NCBI GenBank assembly: GCA_038276395.1 | Contig: JBBQAA010000073.1 | Span: forward strand, 1 to 53,001 | DNA from: JBBQAA01 sp038276395 | GTDB lineage: Bacteria > Actinomycetota > Thermoleophilia > Solirubrobacterales > Solirubrobacteraceae | DNA length: 53,001 nt | Reading direction: 5' to 3' | Part shown: piece by piece, positions 16,503-23,329 of the stretch | How positions within the stretch are numbered: the stretch's first letter is position 1 | Layout: each line of letters begins with the position of its first letter | Translations under genes and position numbers: made by a program | The notes under the pieces: generated by a model | What the model was told of the DNA's origin: nothing | Databases searched by the model: none | The model's input: only the letters and a program-made list of their open reading frames with translations

Positions 16503-17348
16503 GTGACCGGCATCGCCCTCGCCCTCGGCTCCGCGCTCCTGTGGGGGACGGGCGACTTCCTCGGCGGCCTGCAGGCCAAGCGCGTGCCCGTCCTCGCCGT
16601 CGCCTTCCTCTCCCAGGCCGCGGGGCTCGTCGCCGTCGCGATCTGGGTGCTCGCCTCGGGCGCCGACCCGCCCGCGCTGTGGCGGCTCGGCGTCGGCGCG
16701 GTGGCGGGAATGGGCGGCATCATCGCCCTCGCGGCCTTCTACCGCGGGCTGGCGATCGGGACGATGAGCATCGTCGCGCCCATCTCGGCCACCGGCGCGG
16801 CCGTGCCCGTCCTCGCCGGCCTCGCCGCCGGGGACTCGCCGAGCGCGCTCCAGGCGGCGGGGATGGCCACGGCGTTCGCCGGGGTCCTGCTCGCCTCGCG
16901 CGAGCGGCACGCCGACGCGGTGCGCGCCGCCGACGCGCGGCGAAGCGTCGTGCTCGCGCTGTGCGCGGCGACCGGCTTCGGGCTGTTCCTGTGGCTGATG
17001 AAACCGGCGGCGAAGGAGGGCGTGGCCTGGGCGCTCCTGGCCGCTCGCGTCGCCTCGGTCTCGCTGCTGGCCGCGGTTCTTTTCGCGCGCCGCGAAGGCG
17101 AGCTCCCAGCCGCGCGCTCCCGGCTCGGGACGATCGTCCTCGTCGGCCTCTTCGACACCGCCGCCAACGCGTTCTACGCGGCCGCCACCACGCACGGCCT
17201 GCTGTCCGTCGTCTCCGTCGTCGGCTCGCTCTACCCGGTGACGACGGTGCTGCTTGCGCGCGCCGTCCTGCGCGAGCGCGTGCGACCCTCGCAGGACGCC
17301 GGCGTGCTCGCCGTGCTCGCCGGCGTCGCGCTCATCGCCGCGGGCTGA
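16503..17348 (+). CDS. EamA/DMT-family transporter
   Basis: Encodes 281 residues from GTG at 16503. Ten hydrophobic helices form two EamA repeats (about residues 3-130 and 145-280). The second repeat begins SVVLALCAATGFGLFLWLM and ends with the conserved VLRERVRPSQDAGVLAVLAG, the E-x-x-x-x-x-Q-x-x-G pattern of drug/metabolite transporters. It probably exports a small metabolite or amino acid; the substrate is not readable. The enoyl-CoA hydratase gene follows after 12 bases, so the two may share a transcript. Confidence 0.9.
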   Translation: MTGIALALGSALLWGTGDFLGGLQAKRVPVLAVAFLSQAAGLVAVAIWVLASGADPPALWRLGVGAVAGMGGIIALAAFYRGLAIGTMSIVAPISATGAAVPVLAGLAAGDSPSALQAAGMATAFAGVLLASRERHADAVRAADARRSVVLALCAATGFGLFLWLMKPAAKEGVAWALLAARVASVSLLAAVLFARREGELPAARSRLGTIVLVGLFDTAANAFYAAATTHGLLSVVSVVGSLYPVTTVLLARAVLRERVRPSQDAGVLAVLAGVALIAAG

Positions 17349-17360
17349 GAGACTGCCGGC

Positions 17361-18128
17361 GTGCCCGCGACGCGCATCGACACCGACGGCGCGGTCGGCT
17401 TCCTCACCCTCACCCGCCCCGAGAAGCTGAACGCGCTCGCGCCGGCGACGCTCGCGGAGCTGATCGCCGCCGCGCGCACCCTCGACGAGCAGCCCGAGGT
17501 CAAAGTCGTGCTCGTCCGCGCCGAGGGCCGCGCGTTCTGCGCGGGCTTCGACATCGACGCCTTCGCCGAGGGGGGACCCACGCCGCGCGAGACGGCCGAC
17601 CTCGGCCGCCTGATGGCCGAGACGATCACCGGGATGCGCGCGCTGACCGTGGCGGCGATCCAGGGCCGGTGTGTCGGCGGCGGGGTCGTGCTCGCCGCCG
17701 CCTGCGATCTCCGCCTCGCGGCGTGCGACACCGTCTTCTCCATCCCCGAGGTCGACCTCGGGATCCCGCTGGCCTGGGGCGGCATCCCGCGCCTCGTGCG
17801 CGAGCTCGGCCCCGCGGTGACCAAGGAGCTCGTCCTCACCTGCCGCCCGTTCGGCGCGGCCGAGGCGCTCGCGCTGCGCTTCCTCAACCGCGTCCTCGCG
17901 CCCGAGGAGCTGGCCGCCGCCGCCGAGGCCCTGGCGCGCGAGCTGGCGGCGAAGCCCGGCTTCGCGCTGCGGGCGACCAAGGAGCAGGTGAACGCGGTGC
18001 TGGACGAGATCGCGGGAACGGCCCGGAGCGCCGCCGACGCCGACATCCTCTCGAGCGCGATCAGCGATCCGGAGTCCCAGGAGGCGGCGCGGCGGTATCT
18101 CGGGCAGCGGGGCCGCGCCGTTTCGTAG
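17361..18128 (+). CDS. Enoyl-CoA hydratase/isomerase (crotonase family)
   Basis: Encodes 255 residues from GTG at 17361. The crotonase fold is clear: ANTI-type opening (TLTRPEKLNAL), oxyanion-hole strand AEGRAFCAGFDIDAFAEGG (about residues 54-72), AIQGRCVGGGVVLAAACDLRLA (about 97-118) and FSIPEVDLGIPLAWGG (about 123-138) with a Glu in PEVDLG. The first catalytic Glu position of the rat hydratase (after Gly-Gly-Gly) is Val here, so the reaction may be isomerisation or another crotonase chemistry rather than hydration. It lies 12 bases after a DMT transporter. Confidence 0.88.
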   Translation: MPATRIDTDGAVGFLTLTRPEKLNALAPATLAELIAAARTLDEQPEVKVVLVRAEGRAFCAGFDIDAFAEGGPTPRETADLGRLMAETITGMRALTVAAIQGRCVGGGVVLAAACDLRLAACDTVFSIPEVDLGIPLAWGGIPRLVRELGPAVTKELVLTCRPFGAAEALALRFLNRVLAPEELAAAAEALARELAAKPGFALRATKEQVNAVLDEIAGTARSAADADILSSAISDPESQEAARRYLGQRGRAVS

Positions 18129-18140
18129 CCGCGAGCTGGC

Positions 18141-18173
18141 GGGCGGGCGGGTACGCGGGGCGGGCGGGTACGC
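18141..18173. repeat. Two 16-bp direct repeats after the crotonase gene
   Basis: The 16-mer GGGCGGGCGGGTACGC occurs at 18141-18156 and 18158-18173, one base apart. It lies just after the crotonase stop and before the palindromic repeat block of the next gene. Its meaning is unknown; it may be a slippage product. Confidence 0.7.
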
Positions 18174-18273
18174 CGGTCGCCGCTCTCCTCGAAACGTCAC
18201 GAGTCTGTTCCAACTGCGTCCAGGAAGGGTGTGGGAGGGGTCTTTGGCCCCCCGGGGAGCGAACATTTCCCGC

Positions 18274-19284
18274 ATGACCCGTCCGCGTCGCGCCGCCGAT
18301 ACGAGAACCGCTCGCCATCCGGACCCTTCTCTCATTGCGCCCTCGCACGGCGGCGCGGATGCGGGAAGGGCTCGCCATCCGGACCCTTCTCGCATCGCTC
18401 CCTCGCCCGCCGCCCCAGATGCGAGAACGGTCCGGTCCGCGCGGGGGCCGGCGCTCGCCGCGCTCGCGGCGTCGCAGCTCGGCGTGGTCACGACGGCGCA
18501 GCTCTACGCGCTTGGCTACTCGCCCCCGGCGGTCAAGCGGCTCGTCGCCGCCGGGCGCCTGCACCGAGTCTTCCGCGGCGCGTATCTCGTCGGCCACCGC
18601 GTGGCTCCTCCCCTCGCGCGGGAGACGGCCGCGCTGCTCCTCCTCGGGCCGCGCGCGGTCCTCAGCCACCACACGGTGGCGCAGATCGACGGCTTCGGGC
18701 CGCCCTCGCCCGCGGTCCACGCGACCACGCCCGACCGCGGCCGCCGCTCGCGCCGGGGCCTCGTCGTCCACCACGCGGATCTCGAGGACCGGGAGATCGA
18801 GACGCGGGCCGGACCCCGCCGGACGACCGCCATCCGCGCGCTCTCCGACCTCATTCCCTTCCTGGACCGGCCCACCCTCGAGCGCTACGCCAACGAGGCG
18901 CAGGTGCTGGGGCGGGTCACCCACGACCAGCTCGCCGAGGCGCCGCGACAGCTCAGCCGCCTCACCCGCGATCGCGGCTTCACCCGTAAGGAGGCCGAGC
19001 GCCGCCTGAGGCTCCTGCTTCGCCGCGCGGGCCTCGGCCCAACCGCCACCAACACCGAGGTCCACGGGTTCGAGGTCGACGTCCTCTTCGCGCCCCGGAA
19101 GCTCATCCTCGAGATGGACGGCTACGCCAGCCACCGGACCCGCCGCGCCTTCGAGCGCGACCGGCGGCGCGACGCGATCCTCACCGCCGCCGGCTACCGC
19201 ACGATCCGCCTCACCTGGCGCCAAATCGACGAGCAGCCCGAGCACGTCATCGCCACCATCGCCGCCGCGCTCGCCCGCGCGTGA
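18274..19284 (+). CDS. AbiEi-type winged-helix plus DUF559 (VSR-like nuclease fold) protein
   Basis: Encodes 336 residues from ATG 18274; GTG 18229 is an alternative. The first 55 residues are a translated tandem repeat (ARHPDPS-x-IAPS twice) and look non-functional. Residues about 65-110 (LAASQLGVVTTAQLYALGYS then VKRLVAAGRLHRVFRGAYLVG) match the AbiEi antitoxin winged-helix domain. Residues about 255-336 form a DUF559/VSR-endonuclease-like PD-(D/E)xK domain with VDVLFAPRKLILEMDG (Asp about 269, Glu-x-Asp about 280) and a final RLTWRQI strand. Such proteins are abundant in Solirubrobacterales-type genomes and uncharacterised. No AbiEii-type toxin partner is adjacent. Confidence 0.8.
   Translation: MTRPRRAADTRTARHPDPSLIAPSHGGADAGRARHPDPSRIAPSPAAPDARTVRSARGPALAALAASQLGVVTTAQLYALGYSPPAVKRLVAAGRLHRVFRGAYLVGHRVAPPLARETAALLLLGPRAVLSHHTVAQIDGFGPPSPAVHATTPDRGRRSRRGLVVHHADLEDREIETRAGPRRTTAIRALSDLIPFLDRPTLERYANEAQVLGRVTHDQLAEAPRQLSRLTRDRGFTRKEAERRLRLLLRRAGLGPTATNTEVHGFEVDVLFAPRKLILEMDGYASHRTRRAFERDRRRDAILTAAGYRTIRLTWRQIDEQPEHVIATIAAALARA
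18298..18438. repeat. 60-bp tandem palindromic repeat, 2.3 copies, inside coding sequence
   Basis: Units at 18298-18357, 18358-18417 and a partial at 18418-18438 share a GATrCGrGAA start and the core CTCGCCATCCGGACCCTTCT. Because the unit is 60 bases (20 codons) it stays in frame with the downstream DUF559 protein. The repeat is also palindromic: 18380-18396 pairs with 18418-18434 at 16 of 17 positions around a 21-base loop, and 18320-18336 pairs less well with 18358-18374. It behaves like a REP/ERIC-type element. Confidence 0.75.
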
Positions 19285-19293
19285 CCCGGCTCC

Positions 19294-19908
19294 CTAGGAG
19301 ATCCGCACCCCGAGCAGCTCCTCGAGCCGCGCCACCGTCTCCGCCGCCGAGGTGTGGTGCACCGTGGCCATCCCCAGCTCGGCCGCGGGCTTCAGGTTGA
19401 AGCCGAGATCGTCGACGAACACGCACTCCGCCGCCGGCACCCCGATGGCCTCGGCCCCGAGCTCGTAGATTCGTCGCGACGGCTTGCGGATCCCCACCTC
19501 GCCGCTGATGACGACGCCGTCGAAGAGCTCCCCGAGCAGCTCCCGGTCATAGCGACGCGTGCCCCACGAGTTCGACACGAGCCCGGTGGGGACGCCCGCG
19601 TCGTGGGCGGCCCGTACCGCGTTCAGCATCGCGTGGTCGGGCTTCGCGCCGGCCATCAGCCGGGCGATCAGCCCGTCCGAGTCCTCCACGCCGAGCATCG
19701 CGCCAAAGGCGGGCTCGAACCCGTCTTCGTCGATCTTCCCTGTCTCCAACGCGATCAGCAGCTCGCGCGCCTCGGTGTCCTCGCGAAAACCGCGCGCGAT
19801 GGCGTCGGGCTCGATCCCCTCCGCCGCGCAGAAGTCCCGGAAGGACGCGAACAGGTCCGAGGTGAGGACGCCGCCGTAGTCGACGAGCAGGCCGCGGCGC
19901 TCAGCCAC
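19294..19908 (-). CDS. HAD-IA family hydrolase (epoxide-hydrolase N-domain-like)
   Basis: Encodes 204 residues from GTG at 19908. Motif I is LLVDYGGVLTS, with the second Asp of the usual DxD replaced by Gly, as in the DYGGVL subgroup that includes the N-terminal domain of mammalian soluble epoxide hydrolase. Motif II is GLVSNSWG (about 114), the motif III Lys is in GEVGIRKPSRRIYE (about 146), and motif IV is CVFVDDLGFNLKPA (about 170). It overlaps the upstream phosphotransferase gene by 8 bases, so they are coupled. In actinobacteria such HADs often accompany acyl-CoA dehydrogenase/APH genes. The substrate is unknown. Confidence 0.88.
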   Translation of the reverse strand: MAERRGLLVDYGGVLTSDLFASFRDFCAAEGIEPDAIARGFREDTEARELLIALETGKIDEDGFEPAFGAMLGVEDSDGLIARLMAGAKPDHAMLNAVRAAHDAGVPTGLVSNSWGTRRYDRELLGELFDGVVISGEVGIRKPSRRIYELGAEAIGVPAAECVFVDDLGFNLKPAAELGMATVHHTSAAETVARLEELLGVRIS

Positions 19909-20986
19909 CGAAGGCCATCTCCTCGGCGCGCGCGGCGAGCTCGAGCACGCCCTCGCCGAACTGCTTGAGGTAGGGATCGTCGGTGCTGCCCGAGACCGCG
20001 CGCTTGTAGTTGCCCTCCATGAAGACGATCGACTTCCACAGCGCGAGCGTGCGGTACCAGCGGATATCGGTCACCGACCGGCCCGAGCGCTCCTCGTAGC
20101 GGGCGATCAGCTCCTCGCGGGAGAGGAAGCCGGCGCCGCGCGTGACGCCGGTCAGCTCGAACATCCCAGCCGGCGGGTCGTCCCGGTCGGCCCACAGCGT
20201 CGAGAGATAGCCGACGTCGGCCAGGGGATCGCCGATCGTCGCCATCTCCCAGTCGAGGACCGCGTTCAGCCGAGCGGGAGCCGCGAGCTCGTACATCGCG
20301 TTGCCGAGGCGGAAGTCGCCGTGGACGATCGTCGCCGGCGGCGAGTCGGGCAGGTTCTCGCCGAGCCACTCGCCCACACGATCGACGGCAGGGATCTCGC
20401 GCGTGCGGTTGTGCTCCCACAGCCCGGTGAAACGGCGGACCTGGCGCTCGCAGTAGCCGGTCGGCTTGCCGAACCCGTCGAGGCCGCGCTCCTCCCACGG
20501 CACCGCGTGGATATCGACGAGCGCGTCGACGAGCTCCTCCCCCACCCGCCGGCGCTCCTGTACGGCGTCGAGCTCGGCGGGGATCTCGGTGGTGATGACG
20601 TGGCCCTCGACCTTCTCCATGAGGTAGAACGGCGCGCCGATCAGCTCGGGATCGTCGCCCGTGGCCAGCACCCGCGGGACCCGCGCGGAGGTGCCCTCCA
20701 GCGCGCGCAGGAGCCGGGCCTCGCGCAGCACGTCGTGTGCGCTCGGGGGGAGCGGGCCGCGCGGCGGGCGGCGCAGGACGAACTCCACCTCGCCGCGCTT
20801 GACCTGGTAGGTCACGTTCGAGTGGCCGTCGCCCACGGGCGCGATCTCGGGCTCGCCGCGCCCGAGGCCGTGCTTGTCGAGAAAGGCCACGAGCGGCTCG
20901 AGGATCACGAGCGGCTCGCGGTCGTTCTCCGCCGCCTGCGCCCGGGTGGGGACGATGTCGTCCGGCGCGATCGTATGGCCGCTCAT
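19901..20986 (-). CDS. APH-fold phosphotransferase (ACAD10-type kinase family)
   Basis: Encodes 361 residues. The kinase fold shows an N-lobe glycine loop (VGDGHSNVTYQVKRGEVEFVLRRPP with the Val-Leu-Arg strand), the catalytic loop IVHGDFRLGNAMYE (about residues 221-234, HGDxxxxN) and the metal-binding DWEMATIGDP (about 247-256). This subgroup is homologous to the kinase domain of human ACAD10/11, which phosphorylates 4-hydroxyacyl-CoAs. A coupled HAD gene follows, and in ACAD10 a HAD and an APH domain are fused in one protein. A role in hydroxyacyl-CoA catabolism is therefore reasonable inference. Antibiotic resistance is unlikely. Confidence 0.88.
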   Translation of the reverse strand: MSGHTIAPDDIVPTRAQAAENDREPLVILEPLVAFLDKHGLGRGEPEIAPVGDGHSNVTYQVKRGEVEFVLRRPPRGPLPPSAHDVLREARLLRALEGTSARVPRVLATGDDPELIGAPFYLMEKVEGHVITTEIPAELDAVQERRRVGEELVDALVDIHAVPWEERGLDGFGKPTGYCERQVRRFTGLWEHNRTREIPAVDRVGEWLGENLPDSPPATIVHGDFRLGNAMYELAAPARLNAVLDWEMATIGDPLADVGYLSTLWADRDDPPAGMFELTGVTRGAGFLSREELIARYEERSGRSVTDIRWYRTLALWKSIVFMEGNYKRAVSGSTDDPYLKQFGEGVLELAARAEEMAFGG

Positions 20987-21027
20987 GGGCGCGGGAGTGT
21001 AAGCGCGCGCGGGCCATACTCCGCGCC

Positions 21028-21876
21028 GTGCCCGAGCTGCCCGAGGTCGAGATCACCGCGCGTCGGCTCGACGCCGCGCTCGCGGGGGTCACCGTGGAGT
21101 CCGCGGTCGCCCCGGGGATCAACGCGCTGAAGACCTTCGACCCGCCGCTCTCGGCGTCGGCGGGCCGGGAGATCGCCGGCGTCGGGCGGCGCGGGAAGCT
21201 ATTCACCATCGGGTTCGCGGGGGAGCTGGTCCTGCTCGTCCACCTCATGTCGGCGGGGCGGCTGCAGCTCTGGGATAAGCGCGCGGGGCCGCGCGACCGA
21301 ACCTCGCGCGTGCTCCTGCGCCTGCCCGGCGACCGCGAGCTGCGCCTGCGCGAGTTCGGCACCCGCCAGCGGGCGTGGGTGAAGCTCCTGCGCGCGGGGG
21401 AGGTCGGGACCGACGAGGCGGTGGCCACGCTCGGTCCGGAAGCGTGGCCCGAGCCGCCCGCCGACTTCACCGCTCTGCTCGCCGAGCCGCGCCCGCTGCA
21501 CACGCTCCTGCGCGATCAGCGGGTGATCGCCGGGATCGGGCGCTCCTGGGTCGACGAGATCCTGTGGGAGGCGCGGCTCTCGCCGTTCAAGCGCGGCCTC
21601 GACCTCGAGGCCGACGAGGCGGAGCGGGTCCGCGCGGCCACGCTGGCGACGCTCGGCCGCGCGCTCGCGGCCTACGAGGAGGAGGTCCACCTGCCGATCC
21701 CGGACAAGCTGCCGCTGCCGCTGCGGGTCCACCGCAAGCAGGGGGAGCCGTGCCCGCGCTGCGGCGACGCGCTCGAGGCGGTCTTCTACGAGGACTACGT
21801 GATGACCTACTGCCCGACCGAGCAGACGGGCGGAAAGCTCCTCAAGGACCGCCGTCTGTCACGACTTCTCAAGTAG
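21028..21876 (+). CDS. Fpg/MutM-family DNA glycosylase with substituted zinc finger
   Basis: Encodes 282 residues from GTG at 21028. It has the invariant PELPEVE start (Pro2 nucleophile, Glu3), Lys57 in GRRGKLF, and the H2TH region (RDQRVIAGIGRSWVDEILW, about residues 165-183). It belongs to the bifunctional glycosylase/AP lyases that remove oxidised bases. The C-terminal finger is Cys242, Cys245, Cys262 and Glu265: the position of the fourth zinc Cys is Glu in YCPTEQTGG, although the TGGKLLKDRRLSRLLK tail is otherwise canonical. It could be a MutM paralogue rather than the main 8-oxoguanine enzyme. It is divergent from the APH gene. Confidence 0.92.
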   Translation: MPELPEVEITARRLDAALAGVTVESAVAPGINALKTFDPPLSASAGREIAGVGRRGKLFTIGFAGELVLLVHLMSAGRLQLWDKRAGPRDRTSRVLLRLPGDRELRLREFGTRQRAWVKLLRAGEVGTDEAVATLGPEAWPEPPADFTALLAEPRPLHTLLRDQRVIAGIGRSWVDEILWEARLSPFKRGLDLEADEAERVRAATLATLGRALAAYEEEVHLPIPDKLPLPLRVHRKQGEPCPRCGDALEAVFYEDYVMTYCPTEQTGGKLLKDRRLSRLLK

Positions 21877-21942
21877 CTCGTTCCGATTCGCGCACGCGGT
21901 CTCGCGGATCGGCCGCGAGCGGCCCACCGCCTGCTTACCTGG

Positions 21943-22228
21943 CGCGCCGGGGCGCGCGTGCTCGGCGTCTCCCGCGACGCTCGCGCGCTGGCGGGCGGAG
22001 CTCGGCCTCGGCTTCGACCTGCTCTCCGACGCCGAGCACGCGGTGACCGATGCCTACGGCGCGTGGGTCCCGAAGTCGATGTACGGACGGCCGTACATGG
22101 GGGTGGCACGCGCCACGTTCGTGATCGACCCGCGGGCACGATCGCCCACGTCATCCCGAAGGACGCGGCCGAAGACCCACGCCGCCGAGGTGCTCGCGGC
22201 GCTGGAGGCGATCTCGGCGGCGGCCTGA
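21943..22228 (+). pseudogene. Truncated, frameshifted Bcp/PrxQ-type peroxiredoxin
   Basis: The C-terminal two thirds of a thioredoxin-dependent peroxiredoxin can be read in pieces: RGARVLGVSRD, then ARWRAELGLGFDLLSDAEHA, then VTDAYGAWVPKSMYGRPYMG, then RATFVIDP. A frameshift near 22132 gives TIAHVIPKD, and a return near 22170 gives KTHAAEVLAALEAISAA before the TGA at 22226-22228. In PrxQ proteins the same sections follow the catalytic CTxEA(C) region, which is missing here. The remnant is therefore non-functional. It fills the gap between Fpg and the convergent methyltransferase. Confidence 0.75.
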
Positions 22229-22234
22229 CCGCGC

Positions 22235-22864
22235 TCAGGCCCGGCGCACGAGCGTCACTCCGTCGCGCACGGTCAGGAGCGTCGCCACGAGCGCGGGGTC
22301 GGAGGCCAGGCGCCCGTTCAGCGCGGCCATCGCCCTCCCGTCCTCGTCCGCCGGATCGAGCACGCGACCACCCCGCAGCATGTTGTCGAGCACGATCACG
22401 CCGCGCGGCGCGAGCACGGGCAGGACGGCGTCGACGTAGCCCGGGTAGCCCTCCTTGTCGGCGTCGATGAACACGAGATCCCACGGGCCGGGCTCCCGCG
22501 CGATCGTCTCGAGCGCCGGGCCGGCCTCGATCCGCACGCGCTCGGCGCCCGGCAGCCCCGCGATGTGCGCCCGCGCCCACTCCGCGCGCTCGGCGTCGAG
22601 CTCGCAGGAGACGACCTCGCCGTCCTCGGGCAGCGCCGCGGCCATGGCCGCCGCGGAGTAGCCGGCGTAGGTGCCGAGTTCGAGCACGCGCCGCGCGCCC
22701 GAAATCCAGACGAGCGCCTCGAGCAACCGCCCGACGACCGGGCCGGAGAGCATGGCGGCGAACGGCAGCTCGGCGCGGGCCGCCTCGTCGAGCGCGGCCA
22801 TCCCCGCCCCGAACGGCGTGGTGGCAGCCTCGGCGTAGGCCTCGACCTCCTCGCGGATCATCAT
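22235..22864 (-). CDS. Class I SAM-dependent O-methyltransferase (catechol OMT type)
   Basis: Encodes 209 residues from ATG at 22864 (a second ATG follows directly). SAM motif I is VLELGTYAGYSAAAMA (about residues 60-75), the acidic residue after strand beta2 is in VVSCELDAERAEWAR, and the metal and substrate loop is LVFIDADKEGYPGYVD (about 131-146) with VIVLDNMLRGGRV (about 156-168). These are the divalent-metal Asp/Asn positions of the Methyltransf_3 family, which methylates catechols or caffeoyl-CoA-like phenols. The bacterial substrate is unknown. It is divergent from the DGPF/sigma-factor operon. Confidence 0.92.
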   Translation of the reverse strand: MMIREEVEAYAEAATTPFGAGMAALDEAARAELPFAAMLSGPVVGRLLEALVWISGARRVLELGTYAGYSAAAMAAALPEDGEVVSCELDAERAEWARAHIAGLPGAERVRIEAGPALETIAREPGPWDLVFIDADKEGYPGYVDAVLPVLAPRGVIVLDNMLRGGRVLDPADEDGRAMAALNGRLASDPALVATLLTVRDGVTLVRRA

Positions 22865-22939
22865 GTCGATTCCCGTCCCCCTCGTTCGTCGTACCGGCCA
22901 GAGGCGCCCCCAGAGCGCCCGAGCGACCAGGAGGTCACC

Positions 22940-23323
22940 ATGCGGTACATGATGTTCATGATCCCCGACATCCCCACCGACCCGGACACGTGGACGCCGT
23001 CCGCCGAGGCCGTGGCCGCGATGTCGAAGTACAACGAGGAGCTGGAGCGGGCCGGGGTGCTTCTCTCGGCCGACGGCCTGCATCCGCCGGTCGAGGGCGC
23101 GCGCGTCCGCTTCGCCGGCGGCCGGAGCAGCGTCACCGACGGACCCTTCGCCGAGGCCAAGGAGGTGGTCGGCGGCTACTGGCTCATCCAGGCGAAGTCC
23201 AAGGAGGAGGCCGTCGAGTGGGCCACGCGCTGCCCGGCGGCCGAGGGCGACGTCATCGAGGTCCGCCGCGTCTTCGAGCTCGAGGACTTCCCGGAGGACG
23301 TCCAGGCGGCGGCCGGGCGGTAG
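22940..23323 (+). CDS. YCII/DGPF-domain protein, partner of ECF sigma factor
   Basis: Encodes 127 residues, with AGGAGG at 22929-22934 placed ideally before ATG 22940. MRYMMFMIPD opens the YCII-related ferredoxin-like fold. The diagnostic DGPF sits in SSVTDGPFAEAKEVVGGYWLI (about residues 70-90). Such proteins are encoded next to ECF42 sigma factors, as here, where the sigma gene starts 7 bases after this stop. Their biochemical role is not established. An involvement in the regulatory circuit or in its output is inferred from conserved neighbourhood. Confidence 0.92.
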   Translation: MRYMMFMIPDIPTDPDTWTPSAEAVAAMSKYNEELERAGVLLSADGLHPPVEGARVRFAGGRSSVTDGPFAEAKEVVGGYWLIQAKSKEEAVEWATRCPAAEGDVIEVRRVFELEDFPEDVQAAAGR

Positions 23324-23329
23324 GGCCCG

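Noticed and set aside
18298..18438. CRISPR-like array
   Set aside because: The units are contiguous with no unique spacers, and they are palindromic across unit borders.
16470..18491. Upstream extension of the AlkA-like gene by about 670 codons
   Set aside because: The extension is antisense to the EamA and crotonase genes and is not protein-like. ATG 16469 gives the expected family length.
19901..20986. Aminoglycoside resistance kinase
   Set aside because: The sequence has the ACAD10/11-type wording and a coupled HAD gene, which point to acyl-CoA metabolism.
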